Source of the DNA: Paraburkholderia sp. CNPSo 3272
GTDB taxonomy: Bacteria; Pseudomonadota; Gammaproteobacteria; Burkholderiales; Burkholderiaceae
NCBI RefSeq assembly: GCF_024206495.1
Contig: NZ_JAMBPQ010000059.1
Coordinates: 1-32,771 of the forward strand
Direction: 5' to 3'
DNA length: 32,771 bases
Shown: one piece after another, positions 23,810 to 31,684 of the stretch
Numbering within the stretch: the stretch's first letter is position 1
How the letters are laid out: each line of letters starts with the position of its first letter
Notes under the pieces: generated by a model
What the model was told of the DNA's origin: nothing
The model's input: only the letters and a program-made list of their open reading frames with translations
Database searches by the model: none
Translations under genes and position numbers: made by a program

Positions 23810-24114
23810 TTCCGTGCCCTCCGATGTGGTCAGTTCCCACTGGCACGCTATCGGCCCGGGGAGCCCCCCCTGCTATCTCTCCTGCCCAGCGTCACACGCA
23901 CGAACGAAGCCGCCACAGGGCAACTCGCTGCATTGGCTGGTCGAAGAAGCGGCGAGTTGCGATTTCGACGTGTGATACGCATACGGATGCGCTGCGCGCA
24001 GCATTTCGAGTGGCGCATCGACCTCACTCAGGTGTCCATCATAAAATTAGGAATACTTTATATATAAATCGACTGAAGATTCGCACTGCACGCTCCTTCG
24101 ATAGAGATCACTCA
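23810..24114. promoter_or_regulatory. Control region of the transfer operon, with a 9-bp inverted repeat
   Basis: No gene is convincing in these 305 bases. GCAACTCGC at 23920-23928 and GCGAGTTGC at 23952-23960 form a perfect inverted repeat with a 23-base spacer, about 110-150 bases before the first transfer gene. It could bind a repressor or be part of oriT; no familiar nic sequence is evident. The right part is AT-rich, with the 12-bp palindrome tttatatataaa at 24057-24068, a plausible promoter core. Confidence 0.4.
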
Positions 24115-24213
24115 ATGGCAACAGCTAAGGCCGTGCGCGTTCGCCGCGATGCGCGGACCGTAGCTCGTACCATCAGCTTCAGCAACGAAGCCCGCTTGAA
24201 GTCGCCGCTTTAG
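24115..24213 (+). CDS. 32-aa basic mini-orf, possibly a truncated gene
   Basis: The peptide starts MATAKAVRVRRDARTVARTI and stops after 32 residues. Its strongly basic opening looks like the arm of a small DNA-binding or antitoxin-type protein, and the body seems missing, so it may be the stub of a longer gene broken by a stop or deletion. An AT-rich promoter-like stretch lies 46 bases upstream. No family is claimed. Confidence 0.35.
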   Translation: MATAKAVRVRRDARTVARTISFSNEARLKSPL

Positions 24214-24227
24214 TCGCTCACCATCGC

Positions 24228-24425
24228 CTACCCCGCCCTTTCCGGTGGTACTGCGTCAGATACAGGCGGCCGCACAATGAGCATGTCGTCACTTGCCTTT
24301 GAGCGTTCCTGCAACACTCCGCTTACGATAGATTGGGCAGCGTCTGCGTTGATTCCCTCAGCTTGACACCGGACGCCGCATCGATCGAATTCATCCCGAG
24401 CCTCGTCATAGGTTTTGAGTGCCAT
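24228..24425 (-). CDS. Small unknown protein divergent from the Xre regulator
   Basis: A 65-residue acidic protein (MALKTYDEARDEFDRCGVRC...), with GAGGCG properly spaced before the ATG at 24425. The helix-forming start and Ala/Ser-rich middle give no family match. It is divergent from the Xre regulator gene and shares an 84-base promoter region with it, so it may be under that regulator's control. Confidence 0.5.
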   Translation of the reverse strand: MALKTYDEARDEFDRCGVRCQAEGINADAAQSIVSGVLQERSKASDDMLIVRPPVSDAVPPERAG

Positions 24426-24472
24426 TCAAGCGCCTCTATACTGAGCAAGTTTGATCACATTTGCAGAATATA

Positions 24473-24486
24473 GGCACGTTTGTGCC
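24473..24486. promoter_or_regulatory. Dyad in the divergent promoter of the Xre regulator
   Basis: GGCAC, gttt, GTGCC: a perfect 5-bp dyad 24 bases upstream of the Xre start, in the shared intergenic region. A likely operator for the regulator; this role is inferred. Confidence 0.4.
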
Positions 24487-24509
24487 ACTTGTCAATTTTA
24501 AGAACATTT

Positions 24510-24902
24510 ATGCCAGAAACCTTTGGCTCGCGACTTATTGCGGAACGCGAACGGCTCGGACTCTCCCAAGGCGAGATGCATGCAATTTCCGGTGCCAGTC
24601 GTCGTGCGCAATTCAACTACGAACGGGGCGTGCGTCTGCCCGACGTGGGGTATCTAGCAGCTCTCGCTCAGCGCGGCTTCGACATCCTGTACCTGGTGAC
24701 GGGGACCCGCGTGATGCGTCACGGTGCTGTCGATGAACATATGCTGTGCCGCGTCCTCGTCTCGGTCGATACCGCGCTTGAAAAGCGTCCCATCGACGCA
24801 GAGAAAAAATCCAAACTGGTCGCCCTCATTTACCAAAGTGCGGCCGACTCCGGTCAGGTCGATCAGTTGCTCGTCAAGAAAGCTATCGATCTCGCGTTTT
24901 AG
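24510..24902 (+). CDS. Xre-family transcriptional regulator
   Basis: The 130-residue protein has an N-terminal helix-turn-helix of the Xre/Cro type: FGSRLIAERERLGLSQGEMH, ISGASRRAQFNYERGVRLPD and LAALAQRGFDILYLVTGTR, the last being the usual ending of this phage-type domain. The C-terminal half is helical and may dimerise. The ATG at 24510 is preferred over a longer frame because it starts directly before the domain, although the ribosome site is weak. It probably controls the divergent gene and perhaps the transfer region. It converges on pxpA with only 13 bases between stops and no terminator. Confidence 0.82.
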   Translation: MPETFGSRLIAERERLGLSQGEMHAISGASRRAQFNYERGVRLPDVGYLAALAQRGFDILYLVTGTRVMRHGAVDEHMLCRVLVSVDTALEKRPIDAEKKSKLVALIYQSAADSGQVDQLLVKKAIDLAF

Positions 24903-24915
24903 GCGGCCTCGCTTT

Positions 24916-25692
24916 TCAAGCGTGCTCCGAAACGTGCCGCGCAGTGTCCGGCGCCCTGACAGCAATACCGGCGTCGCGTAAGGCATCGCCGATCCGGTTC
25001 GCAAACGCCACAGCATGGGCACCGTCGCCGTGAAGGCACAGTGTCCCTAGCTGAATTTTGATGCAGCGGCCATCAATTGCCTTGATCCAGCCATCACGCA
25101 CCATGCCCAGCGCCTGCTGACACGCCGCTACATCGCTTTCCAACACGGCGTTCGCCTGCGATCGCGGTACAAGCTTGCCTTCCGGCGTGTATGCGCGATC
25201 AGCAAAGCCTTCGTCAACTGCAAGCAATCCCGCTTCACGGGCCAGGCGGACGAGCAGACCACCAGCGAGTCCGTAGATAAGCAGCCCCGGGTCGTAGTCT
25301 TTTATCGCCCGCACGATGGCGAAGGCGAGCTCGTCATTTACCTCTGCCATGTTGTACAGTGCCCCATGGGGCTTCACATGCACCAGGCGGCCGTTGAGGC
25401 CCGCCACGACGGCCGCCAACGCGCCCACTTGATACTGCACACCGGCATAAACTTCGTCAGCCGGTAGGTACATCGGTGCGCGGCCGAAGTTCTCGCGATC
25501 AGGAAAACTCGGGTGCGCTCCAATTGAGACGCCTTGTCGAATCGCCTCTGTCGTGACTCGCCGCATCGTCAACGGGTCGCCAGCATGCCAGCCGCAGGCG
25601 ATGTTGACTGAACTCGCGAGCTTGATAAGCTCGAAGTCATGCTCAAACCCTTCGCCGAGATCGACGTTCAGATCGATTGACTTTGCATTCAT
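24916..25692 (-). CDS. pxpA: 5-oxoprolinase subunit A (LamB/YcsF family)
   Basis: The 258-residue protein follows E. coli PxpA closely: DLNVDLGEGF, SSVNIACGWHAGDP, GVSIGAHPSFPDRENFGR, HVKPHGALYN, FADRAYTPEGKLVPRSQA and LCLHGDGAHAV are all present, including the metal and substrate-binding His and Asp residues. With PxpB and PxpC it opens 5-oxoproline (pyroglutamate) to glutamate using ATP. No pxpB or pxpC lies in the window, so this copy is orphaned or relies on chromosomal partners. The ATG at 25692 follows GAGGGAAG. A TRAP binding protein gene lies 129 bases upstream on the same strand. Confidence 0.92.
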   Translation of the reverse strand: MNAKSIDLNVDLGEGFEHDFELIKLASSVNIACGWHAGDPLTMRRVTTEAIRQGVSIGAHPSFPDRENFGRAPMYLPADEVYAGVQYQVGALAAVVAGLNGRLVHVKPHGALYNMAEVNDELAFAIVRAIKDYDPGLLIYGLAGGLLVRLAREAGLLAVDEGFADRAYTPEGKLVPRSQANAVLESDVAACQQALGMVRDGWIKAIDGRCIKIQLGTLCLHGDGAHAVAFANRIGDALRDAGIAVRAPDTARHVSEHA

Positions 25693-25821
25693 TTCTTCCC
25701 TCACATCAACCCTTACAGTATTTTCGCAGTGCGTATCAACTGAAATCGCACCATCAACAACCACCTCATTCCTCGAGTTGCACACATCATTGCCGCGACA
25801 ACGAAAGCAATCCTGGCTCGT

Positions 25822-26892
25822 TTAATCATGCCAGGTCGCCGCGTCGAGGGATTCCACCGCTCCCGATCGGCACCCGGTGCCGACCGGAGCAGTCTGACGA
25901 TTAACGTAGGCATCAAGAATGGCCTGACCAGCTGGCCCCACCCTACCCAGCCACTCGCGCGCCCTAGCCCGGCCTTCGTTCTGCAGCGTCGCGCGCAGCT
26001 CTGGCGAAATCGGATCCTTGATGACCACGCCGTTATTCCTCATGTGCGCATAGTTGGTCGCCATCCGTTCAGGAAGTGCTTGCCATTCCGCACTCTGCAC
26101 ACCTCGAGCAGCAGCTGTGATTTGCCGCTGGCGCTGGGCCGACAGCGCTTTGAAGCGGCTCTCGCTCATCACAAGAAACGAAACCGGGAAGGCGTACCGA
26201 ACTGCAGCGAAGTTCGGAAGTATGCCGGCGAGGGTGTCACCGACCGATCCATCCCCGGAAGACAGCACTGCATTGATACCACCCTCGCCGACTAACGACT
26301 TGACCCGCTCCATAGGCAAACTGGCCGCGTGTGCACCCACGTTGCCCAGCACGGTCGCCGACGTTTCGTCATATGTACGAACTTTCAGATGCGTGATATC
26401 GCTCGCGCTCTTGAGAGGCGTGAGCGACCAGAGACCCGTGGGCGGCCAAGGCGACACCACCAGCAAATGCAAACCGGCTTTCGCAAGCGCGCGACGATAG
26501 GCTGGCTCCGCAATGCACGCCAATGCTTTCGCGTCCGCTTCGCTACGCTCCAGAAATGGCAACGTTGACAGTTCGAACAGCGGATCGAGCGTGGCCAGAT
26601 TGCCACCGAAGATGTCCGCTGCGTCGACACCGCCCTCTCGTATGTCGTCGACCAGCTGTACCGCGCGCCTGCTCGTCCGATACTCGATGTGTGGCGCTAT
26701 GTAACCTTGCGTCTCCGTTGCTACGTGTTCGGCGAACGAGCGAAGACCGTGGCCTGATACGGTGTCCTCAGGGTATGACGTGACCATCGACCAGTACACG
26801 TGCTTATCTCCGAGAGCTGCGCGTGATTCACCAGCGACCAGAAGGCACGCTACCGTGAAGCAAACGGATCGAGCGAGAATCGTAGTTTTCAT
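25822..26892 (-). CDS. dctP: TRAP transporter substrate-binding protein (DctP family)
   Basis: The 356-residue periplasmic protein has a signal peptide (ARSVCFTVACLLVAGESRA) and the DctP pattern: SMVTSYPEDTVSGHGLRSFA, REGGVDAADIFGGNLATLDP, TLPFLERS, the mid-domain LKVRTYDETSATVLGNVGAH and PVSFLVMSESRFKAL. It should bind a small organic acid for a TRAP importer, but the DctQ and DctM membrane parts are not in the window. Next to pxpA, oxoproline or a related acid is a reasonable but unproven ligand. Alternatively it could feed a signalling partner nearby. Confidence 0.88.
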   Translation of the reverse strand: MKTTILARSVCFTVACLLVAGESRAALGDKHVYWSMVTSYPEDTVSGHGLRSFAEHVATETQGYIAPHIEYRTSRRAVQLVDDIREGGVDAADIFGGNLATLDPLFELSTLPFLERSEADAKALACIAEPAYRRALAKAGLHLLVVSPWPPTGLWSLTPLKSASDITHLKVRTYDETSATVLGNVGAHAASLPMERVKSLVGEGGINAVLSSGDGSVGDTLAGILPNFAAVRYAFPVSFLVMSESRFKALSAQRQRQITAAARGVQSAEWQALPERMATNYAHMRNNGVVIKDPISPELRATLQNEGRARAREWLGRVGPAGQAILDAYVNRQTAPVGTGCRSGAVESLDAATWHD

Positions 26893-27022
26893 CGTCAGGA
26901 ATAGAAGGACCGGCTCGCAAACTTGAAATCAATTTAGCCGACAAGCCTGCGTAAATTCCACTTTCTATTTTCTATTCCCAACGTCTGAAAAATATGATAA
27001 CCCTATATGCGCGACCAATCGT

Positions 27023-28063
27023 TTAGTTAATCAATCCGCATTTAAAGGCAAGTGCTACTGCTTCCTTGATGTGAGAGACACCCATTTTTCGAGTAATTCT
27101 AGGGTATACGACCTGCCTGACGTGGCGCGCACGCATATCCAGTGCGGTAGCGATCGTCTCTGCAGAGCTGTCCTTCCAATGCAATAGGGCACGCAATACG
27201 GTCAACTCCTCACCAACGAGCTGAAACTGTGCTGCAAACTCGCGCAGCTGATTCAGCCGCCAGTCCGACAGGGCGCCAGCGGCGCTGCGCCACCTGTTCT
27301 GATTGCGCGAAAGGATCCCATCGCCATCCGCGCAATTCGCCCCGACAGCTGCCTGCAGAATTGTTAATGTCGATCTCGCGGGCTCGTGCACTGGACACGT
27401 GAGCATGCTGTACAAACCATGGCCCTGCGCTTCCTGCAGTAACCAGTGTTCTGTCGCTTCGTTTTGAAGATCAGATGTCGTTACCGGCGATGCGTTTCGC
27501 TTTGCATATTCGAGCAATGGGTCATTCATGTAACCGGATCGATAGACGTACTTCTGCATCCAGGCAGGATCGCATCCGACGAGATACCGATGCTCCGCCC
27601 TGTCGCCACGACTATCGAAATCGATCCAGGTGATGCAGTATTGTTCGGCACCAAGCGAACTGGAAAGGTCATCCAGCAGCGCTGCCAGATCGTATTCGTT
27701 GGTGCAGGCAGGCATGCTTTCCAGCACATCATCGACGCTCGCGGATCGAATGCGCCGTGTCGGGCGCTTCCTCCCATTGAGCGTCTGTAGGCACGCACTC
27801 TTGATCGCATCGTAGGCCGGCGCGAGAATGTCGCCCCACGGATCAGCGCCCGAGAATTCCTGTAGCGCCCGCTCGCCCCGCAGCGGTAGAAGGAGCGTAA
27901 GACTCACATCATCCGGACGGGAGATCACCCGCTCGAGGATCAAGCGTCCCTCGCCATAATCCCGCAGGCGCAAAATGACGCTATCCGACCCGCCCCTCTC
28001 ACGTCGTTGATACACGACGTTCGCGCGCGCATTGGGTAATTTTTCGACCACCGAGCCGAACAT
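27023..28063 (-). CDS. LuxR-type regulator with autoinducer-binding-like domain
   Basis: The 346-residue protein has about 105 N-terminal residues of unknown type, then an autoinducer-binding-like domain (residues about 115-270: YCITWIDFDSRGDRAEHRYL, YMNDPLLEYA, EHWLLQEAQGHGLYSMLTCP) and a C-terminal LuxR helix-turn-helix (GEELTVLRALLHWKDSSAET, ITRKMGVSHIKEAVALAFKC). No luxI is seen, so it would be a solo. The recognition helix (ARHVRQVVYPRI) differs from the usual pattern. The ATG shares one base with the stop of the GGDEF-EAL gene (TAATG), so the two are cotranscribed and coupled. The ligand is unknown. Confidence 0.8.
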   Translation of the reverse strand: MFGSVVEKLPNARANVVYQRRERGGSDSVILRLRDYGEGRLILERVISRPDDVSLTLLLPLRGERALQEFSGADPWGDILAPAYDAIKSACLQTLNGRKRPTRRIRSASVDDVLESMPACTNEYDLAALLDDLSSSLGAEQYCITWIDFDSRGDRAEHRYLVGCDPAWMQKYVYRSGYMNDPLLEYAKRNASPVTTSDLQNEATEHWLLQEAQGHGLYSMLTCPVHEPARSTLTILQAAVGANCADGDGILSRNQNRWRSAAGALSDWRLNQLREFAAQFQLVGEELTVLRALLHWKDSSAETIATALDMRARHVRQVVYPRITRKMGVSHIKEAVALAFKCGLIN

Positions 28064-30315
28064 TACTGACCTACCTTAAGTTCAGTGATCGGCGCCGGAC
28101 GACCACAAAGGTATCCTTGTAGTGACACGTCCTTGAAGCGCGATAACCATGCCGCCTGCTCCCGCGTCTCGACACCTTCAACCACCAGTGACAGCCCGAC
28201 GTCCCGTGCAAGCCGAACAAGATTTTCAACCAGGGCTGCGGCCATCTTCTGACCCGGCGCTGCCTCGGTGAATTGCCGGTCGACCTTGATACCGTCGACA
28301 GTTTGCGAGGTTAAATGCAAAAGCGATGATTGACCGGTGCCAAAATCATCCAGCACAACCTTCACGCCCAGTCGGCGAATATCCTGAAGTCGTGATCGCA
28401 GTTCGCGGCTTCCGGAAAGCACCGCCGTTTCGGTTATCTCGAGCTGCAGCAGATCGGGATCCATCAGATTTTCGTTAAGGCATTCCTTGATGGTGTGCGC
28501 AAACCCTCCCCTGGCGAGTTGCACTGGCGACACATTGACTGACAGAAAGAGCCGGTTGTCACTCGCTTCCTGCCAAGCCTGGAATTCGCGGCACGCCTGC
28601 CGCAAGACGTATTCGCCAAGCTGCACTATCAGACTGGAGGTCTCCGCGAGCGGGATGAACTGGTCAGGCTTCAATACGCCCTTCTGCGGATGCCTCCATC
28701 GGACAAGCGCCTCGACGCCGCGTAGCGTACCTTCGACGCTAACAATCGGTTGATAGAGCACAAAAAATTCACGATTGATGATTGCGTATTGCAACGCTTG
28801 CTGTCGCTCGATCAGCGATAGCGCGCGATCAGAAAGGTCACGGGTATAGATATGGAAACGACTTTCCTCGCCCTGGCGACCACGTTCTTTGGCCGCATAC
28901 ATCGCCAAGTCTGCTTTCGACAGTAGTCCAAACTCGCTGTCATCCGGATCGGTATGCAAGGCAATTCCGATGCTGACGTTGACGGTGTAGTCGTGCCCAC
29001 GCATGACGAATACACGTTTGAACGCCTGAATGATATCGACAGCTATCCGTTCGGCACGCACGAGTGCGTGCTCGCCTCGCAGGACGTACGCGAACTCGTC
29101 GCCACCAATGCGCGCCAGCAAATCTTCTGAAGCCGCACACTCTTGAAGACGAAAGGCAACGTTACGCAAAAGGTCGTCACCAACCTTATGTCCCAACGTA
29201 TCGTTGATGGCCTTGAAGTTATCCAGGTCGACGTAGAGGAGCCCTACCATGCCTGGTTCTTCATTGCGCATCCATCGGCGCGCCGTTTGCAGCATGAGGT
29301 GCCGATTCGGCAGCCCAGTTAGTGAGTCCGTCTCGGCCAGCTTCCGAAATCGACGGGTCACTACCACCTGCCAAGCAGCAGCAGCCAAAAGGGACAGGCT
29401 CAAAAAGGAGGCGATCACACAGTAGAGTACCTTGGCTCGGCGATACGGAGTCAGTGCGTCGTCGGCCGAAACGCCCGCGACTACTGAGACGGGATACGCA
29501 GACAGATGGCGATATGAAACTACACGCTGAACGCCATCCACTGGATCCTTAACAACCGCTCCCTTCGCTCCGGTCATTGCCGAATAGGCCGAGGCGGGTG
29601 GCCCATTGGGCGACGCGGGCTCCCCACCGGCCAGTCGCGATAGCAAATAGCCGTTGTCGGACAGCACAGCCAACATCCCGTGGAGGCCAAGGCCATCAAG
29701 GTTGTAGAACCCGTCAGTCAAAAAATTTGGATCTTCTGAGACAACGACCACCCCTGCGAATGAACCGTCAGGATGATTGAGTCGGCGGGTGAACTGAAGG
29801 GTCCAGTGTGACGAAACGCGTCCGAGTACTGGCTGGCTGATATAGAGCCCGATGTTCGCTTTCTCATGAACCCGGAAGTGCAGCCGATCGGATAGGTTCA
29901 CAGCGCGCGCGTCCGGCGTCGTTGTTTGCACAACCCGTCCGGCCGCGTCGACGATCGTTACCTGTAACGCCGTATCGGCCGAGACAAGCCCTCGCTGCTT
30001 GTAGTCGGAGAGCGAAAACGTCGCCGGCGAGCGCTCGTACTCATACTTGACCCACTGCACGACTACATCCGCGTCGTGAACGGTTTTTGCAATGTGCGCC
30101 GCGAAGGCGCTGGCCAGCTGTGAACCCGTGGCGACCGCGGCAGTATGGGCCCGCTCACCTTCGTCGTGAATACGTTGAACCGTAACTGCCCAGATCGTCG
30201 CAATTAGCACCAGCGCGACAAGCGGGAACGCGAAAGTGCGATCCGCGTAGGCGCCCAATACTTCGGCCAGACGACCAGGAGTCACGGCAGCTCTCTGCGA
30301 TTTCGACAAGGCCAT
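28063..30315 (-). CDS. Membrane GGDEF-EAL c-di-GMP enzyme
   Basis: The 750-residue protein has two membrane segments (about 29-47 and 296-316) enclosing a periplasmic sensor of the dCache type (residues 50-290). A GGDEF domain follows, with intact motif RIGGDEF at 402-408; the inhibitory RxxD site is absent (A-S-E-D). The EAL domain has EALVRW at 535-540, NVSP, LEITET, LDDFGTGQSS, IKVDR, VEGVET and the final LQGYLCGRP, all expected of an active phosphodiesterase. It may therefore both make and break c-di-GMP, switching with the periplasmic signal. It is first in an operon with the LuxR-type gene. Confidence 0.93.
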   Translation of the reverse strand: MALSKSQRAAVTPGRLAEVLGAYADRTFAFPLVALVLIATIWAVTVQRIHDEGERAHTAAVATGSQLASAFAAHIAKTVHDADVVVQWVKYEYERSPATFSLSDYKQRGLVSADTALQVTIVDAAGRVVQTTTPDARAVNLSDRLHFRVHEKANIGLYISQPVLGRVSSHWTLQFTRRLNHPDGSFAGVVVVSEDPNFLTDGFYNLDGLGLHGMLAVLSDNGYLLSRLAGGEPASPNGPPASAYSAMTGAKGAVVKDPVDGVQRVVSYRHLSAYPVSVVAGVSADDALTPYRRAKVLYCVIASFLSLSLLAAAAWQVVVTRRFRKLAETDSLTGLPNRHLMLQTARRWMRNEEPGMVGLLYVDLDNFKAINDTLGHKVGDDLLRNVAFRLQECAASEDLLARIGGDEFAYVLRGEHALVRAERIAVDIIQAFKRVFVMRGHDYTVNVSIGIALHTDPDDSEFGLLSKADLAMYAAKERGRQGEESRFHIYTRDLSDRALSLIERQQALQYAIINREFFVLYQPIVSVEGTLRGVEALVRWRHPQKGVLKPDQFIPLAETSSLIVQLGEYVLRQACREFQAWQEASDNRLFLSVNVSPVQLARGGFAHTIKECLNENLMDPDLLQLEITETAVLSGSRELRSRLQDIRRLGVKVVLDDFGTGQSSLLHLTSQTVDGIKVDRQFTEAAPGQKMAAALVENLVRLARDVGLSLVVEGVETREQAAWLSRFKDVSLQGYLCGRPAPITELKVGQ

Positions 30316-30360
30316 CGCTGGTTCCCCAAGACTTCAACGACACAAATAGTCTGAGGAAAA

Positions 30361-30383
30361 ACCTGTTCAAATCGTGGAACGGT
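30361..30383. promoter_or_regulatory. Imperfect lux-box-like dyad upstream of the GGDEF-EAL gene
   Basis: ACCTGTTCAA, atc, GTGGAACGGT: half-sites share ACC..T.CA and its complement across a 23-bp imperfect dyad, 46-68 bases before the start of the operon that encodes the LuxR-type regulator. It resembles lux boxes in size and outer bases, but the match is modest. Confidence 0.3.
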
Positions 30384-30638
30384 TACAAACTGTTTCTCAT
30401 TATGTGAAATGGATATCAAGTGCTCCCGCGGTCTTCGACTCGGCCGGCAAGACGGCTGGTACCGTTGAAGACGGCGCGCGCCGGCCAATGTTCCGCTGCC
30501 GAAGCAGGTCAGGTGACGGCCGCGGCAAGTACGCCCGTCGGCAGTTTCCGCAGACGGGCAGCCAGTGATCATGCAGCACACATGGGCGCGCGGAAAAACG
30601 CTACAGATTACGTTCTTTTTGTTACAACGTGGAGGCGA
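30384..30638. other. No gene seen upstream of the signalling operon
   Basis: Only frames of non-coding character cross this stretch. It includes an AT-rich part near 30384-30415 that may hold the promoter of the signalling operon. Confidence 0.4.
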
Positions 30639-30761
30639 ATGGGGACAAAAGTTGTGTCGCTCATCAGTCAAGGGGCGAAAAGGCGATCGGGCCACACGCC
30701 GGCACCCTGGTTTCGTGAAACATTCTTCGTGGATCACTCGCAAAGCCTTGCCAGGCAATGA
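30639..30761 (+). pseudogene. Possible 5' stub of a ParA-type partition gene
   Basis: After a good ribosome site (GGAGGCGA) the frame starts M-G-T-K-V-V-S-L-I-S-Q and then reads GAKRRSGHTPAPWF to a stop after 40 codons. KVVSLISQ is how many plasmid ParA proteins open, directly before the Walker A (KGGAGKT); here that block is missing. I infer a parA gene cut just before its P-loop. The match is only about eight residues long, so it is tentative. Confidence 0.35.
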
Positions 30762-30799
30762 TTTCCGCCGCGACGGCATGCGCCCTAGAATGTTTCACG
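30714..30799. repeat. 13-bp perfect inverted repeat with parS-like half-sites
   Basis: CGTGAAACATTCT at 30714-30726 and AGAATGTTTCACG at 30787-30799, 60 bases apart. Each arm contains GTGAAACA or TGTTTCAC, half of the chromosomal-type parS sequence, but in inside-out order. It could be a partition or repressor site, or the ends of a small element. Confidence 0.5.
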
Positions 30800-31036
30800 G
30801 GACGACACATTGGGTCTATTTGCGCCTGAAGGTACCCTAATTTTCTTGCGCCCTCATCGCGATCGGGATTCGCAAAGTGCCACCTAGAGCGGAGCTCAAC
30901 AAACCGGTTTTTGTGGTTCATCGCGGATTGCCGGCGAAGGCAGCCCCAGTCAGAAGGAGTCCTGAATGATGCTTGACGCGAAGAGAACGATCCTGACGGG
31001 TGCGAAACGACCGGATATCCACAGAGGCCCCTCTAT
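30800..31036. other. No gene seen before the vapB remnant
   Basis: No frame with a credible start, family or coding pattern. A GAAGGAG followed by ATGATG near 30954-30970 looks like a ribosome site, but the frame behind it closes at once. Confidence 0.4.
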
Positions 31037-31254
31037 ATGAACCACCCTCGATATAGATGACGACATGCTCGCCCTCGCCCGCGCGCGTGTCGACCGCGAG
31101 CACGTGTCGATCGGCCGCGTCATCTCGCAGTTCGCCCGCACGGCGCTGCAGCGCCCCTCAGTCGCAACCTGCATTGCCTGCCGGAATTGCCGAATGCGCA
31201 CACCATCGGTACCGTCCCCGAACTCGTCAACCAGATGCGCGACGAGGTGCCCTG
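31037..31254 (+). pseudogene. vapB: Frameshifted vapB-type antitoxin gene
   Basis: The ATG at 31037 is followed by AACC where relatives have AAAACC, a 2-base loss that throws the frame at once. The next frame reads TTLDIDDDMLALARARVDRE and HVSIGRVISQFARTALQRP, the standard ribbon-helix-helix antitoxin. A second shift near 31157 leads to the C-terminal LPNAHTIGTVPELVNQMRDE followed by VP. It thus has at least two frameshifts and cannot be made whole. Confidence 0.72.
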
Positions 31255-31684
31255 GTGGCGTATCTGCCTGACATCAACGTACTGATTGCGCTGCTCGACG
31301 CGGGTCACGTACAGCACGAGGCTGCACACAAGTGGTTCGGTCGGGTCGGCCACTCGGCTTGGGCAACCTGCCCGTTGACCGAAAACGGCGTGGTGCGCAT
31401 CATCGGCAGTCCGCGCTACCCGAACACAATGGAGACGCTCGGCCGCGGTCGCGCCACTCGTCGGAAAGCCGCGCGCATCATGGTCACATCTTTTGGTCTG
31501 ACGACCTGAGCCTGCTCGATGGGCGGCAGGTCGACGCGAGCCGCATCCTCGCGACCGACCAGGTGACCGACACGTACCTGCTCGCGCTCGCCCGCCTTGC
31601 ATGAGGTGCCTTGGCCAGTTTCGCCCGCCGGCTGGTGGTCGATGCGTGCCGGACGGTGCGCGCCACCTCGAAGTCATTAGCTGA
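31255..31684 (+). pseudogene. vapC: Frameshifted VapC-type PIN-domain toxin gene
   Basis: From GTG at 31255 the frame reads MAYLPDINVLIALLDAGHVQ, then HEAAHKWF and ATCPLTENGVVRIIG, with the catalytic Asp and Glu of the PIN domain. Near 31470 the frame shifts; the other frame carries HIFWSDDLSLLDGRQVDASR and QVTDTYLLALARLA to a stop. A third frame ends with the family tail DGARHLEVIS at 31684. VapC toxins cut tRNA or rRNA. At least two frameshifts make this copy dead; its antitoxin is dead as well. Confidence 0.78.

Noticed and set aside
23870..23890. Resemblance of ctatctctcctgccc to the RP4 nic region
   Set aside because: The core ATCCTG is not present as such, and no RP4-like inverted repeat is correctly placed beside it.
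30282..30779. 165-codon minus-strand frame upstream of the GGDEF-EAL gene
   Set aside because: Overlaps the start of that gene, is Cys/Arg/Pro-rich and has no ribosome site; probably noncoding.
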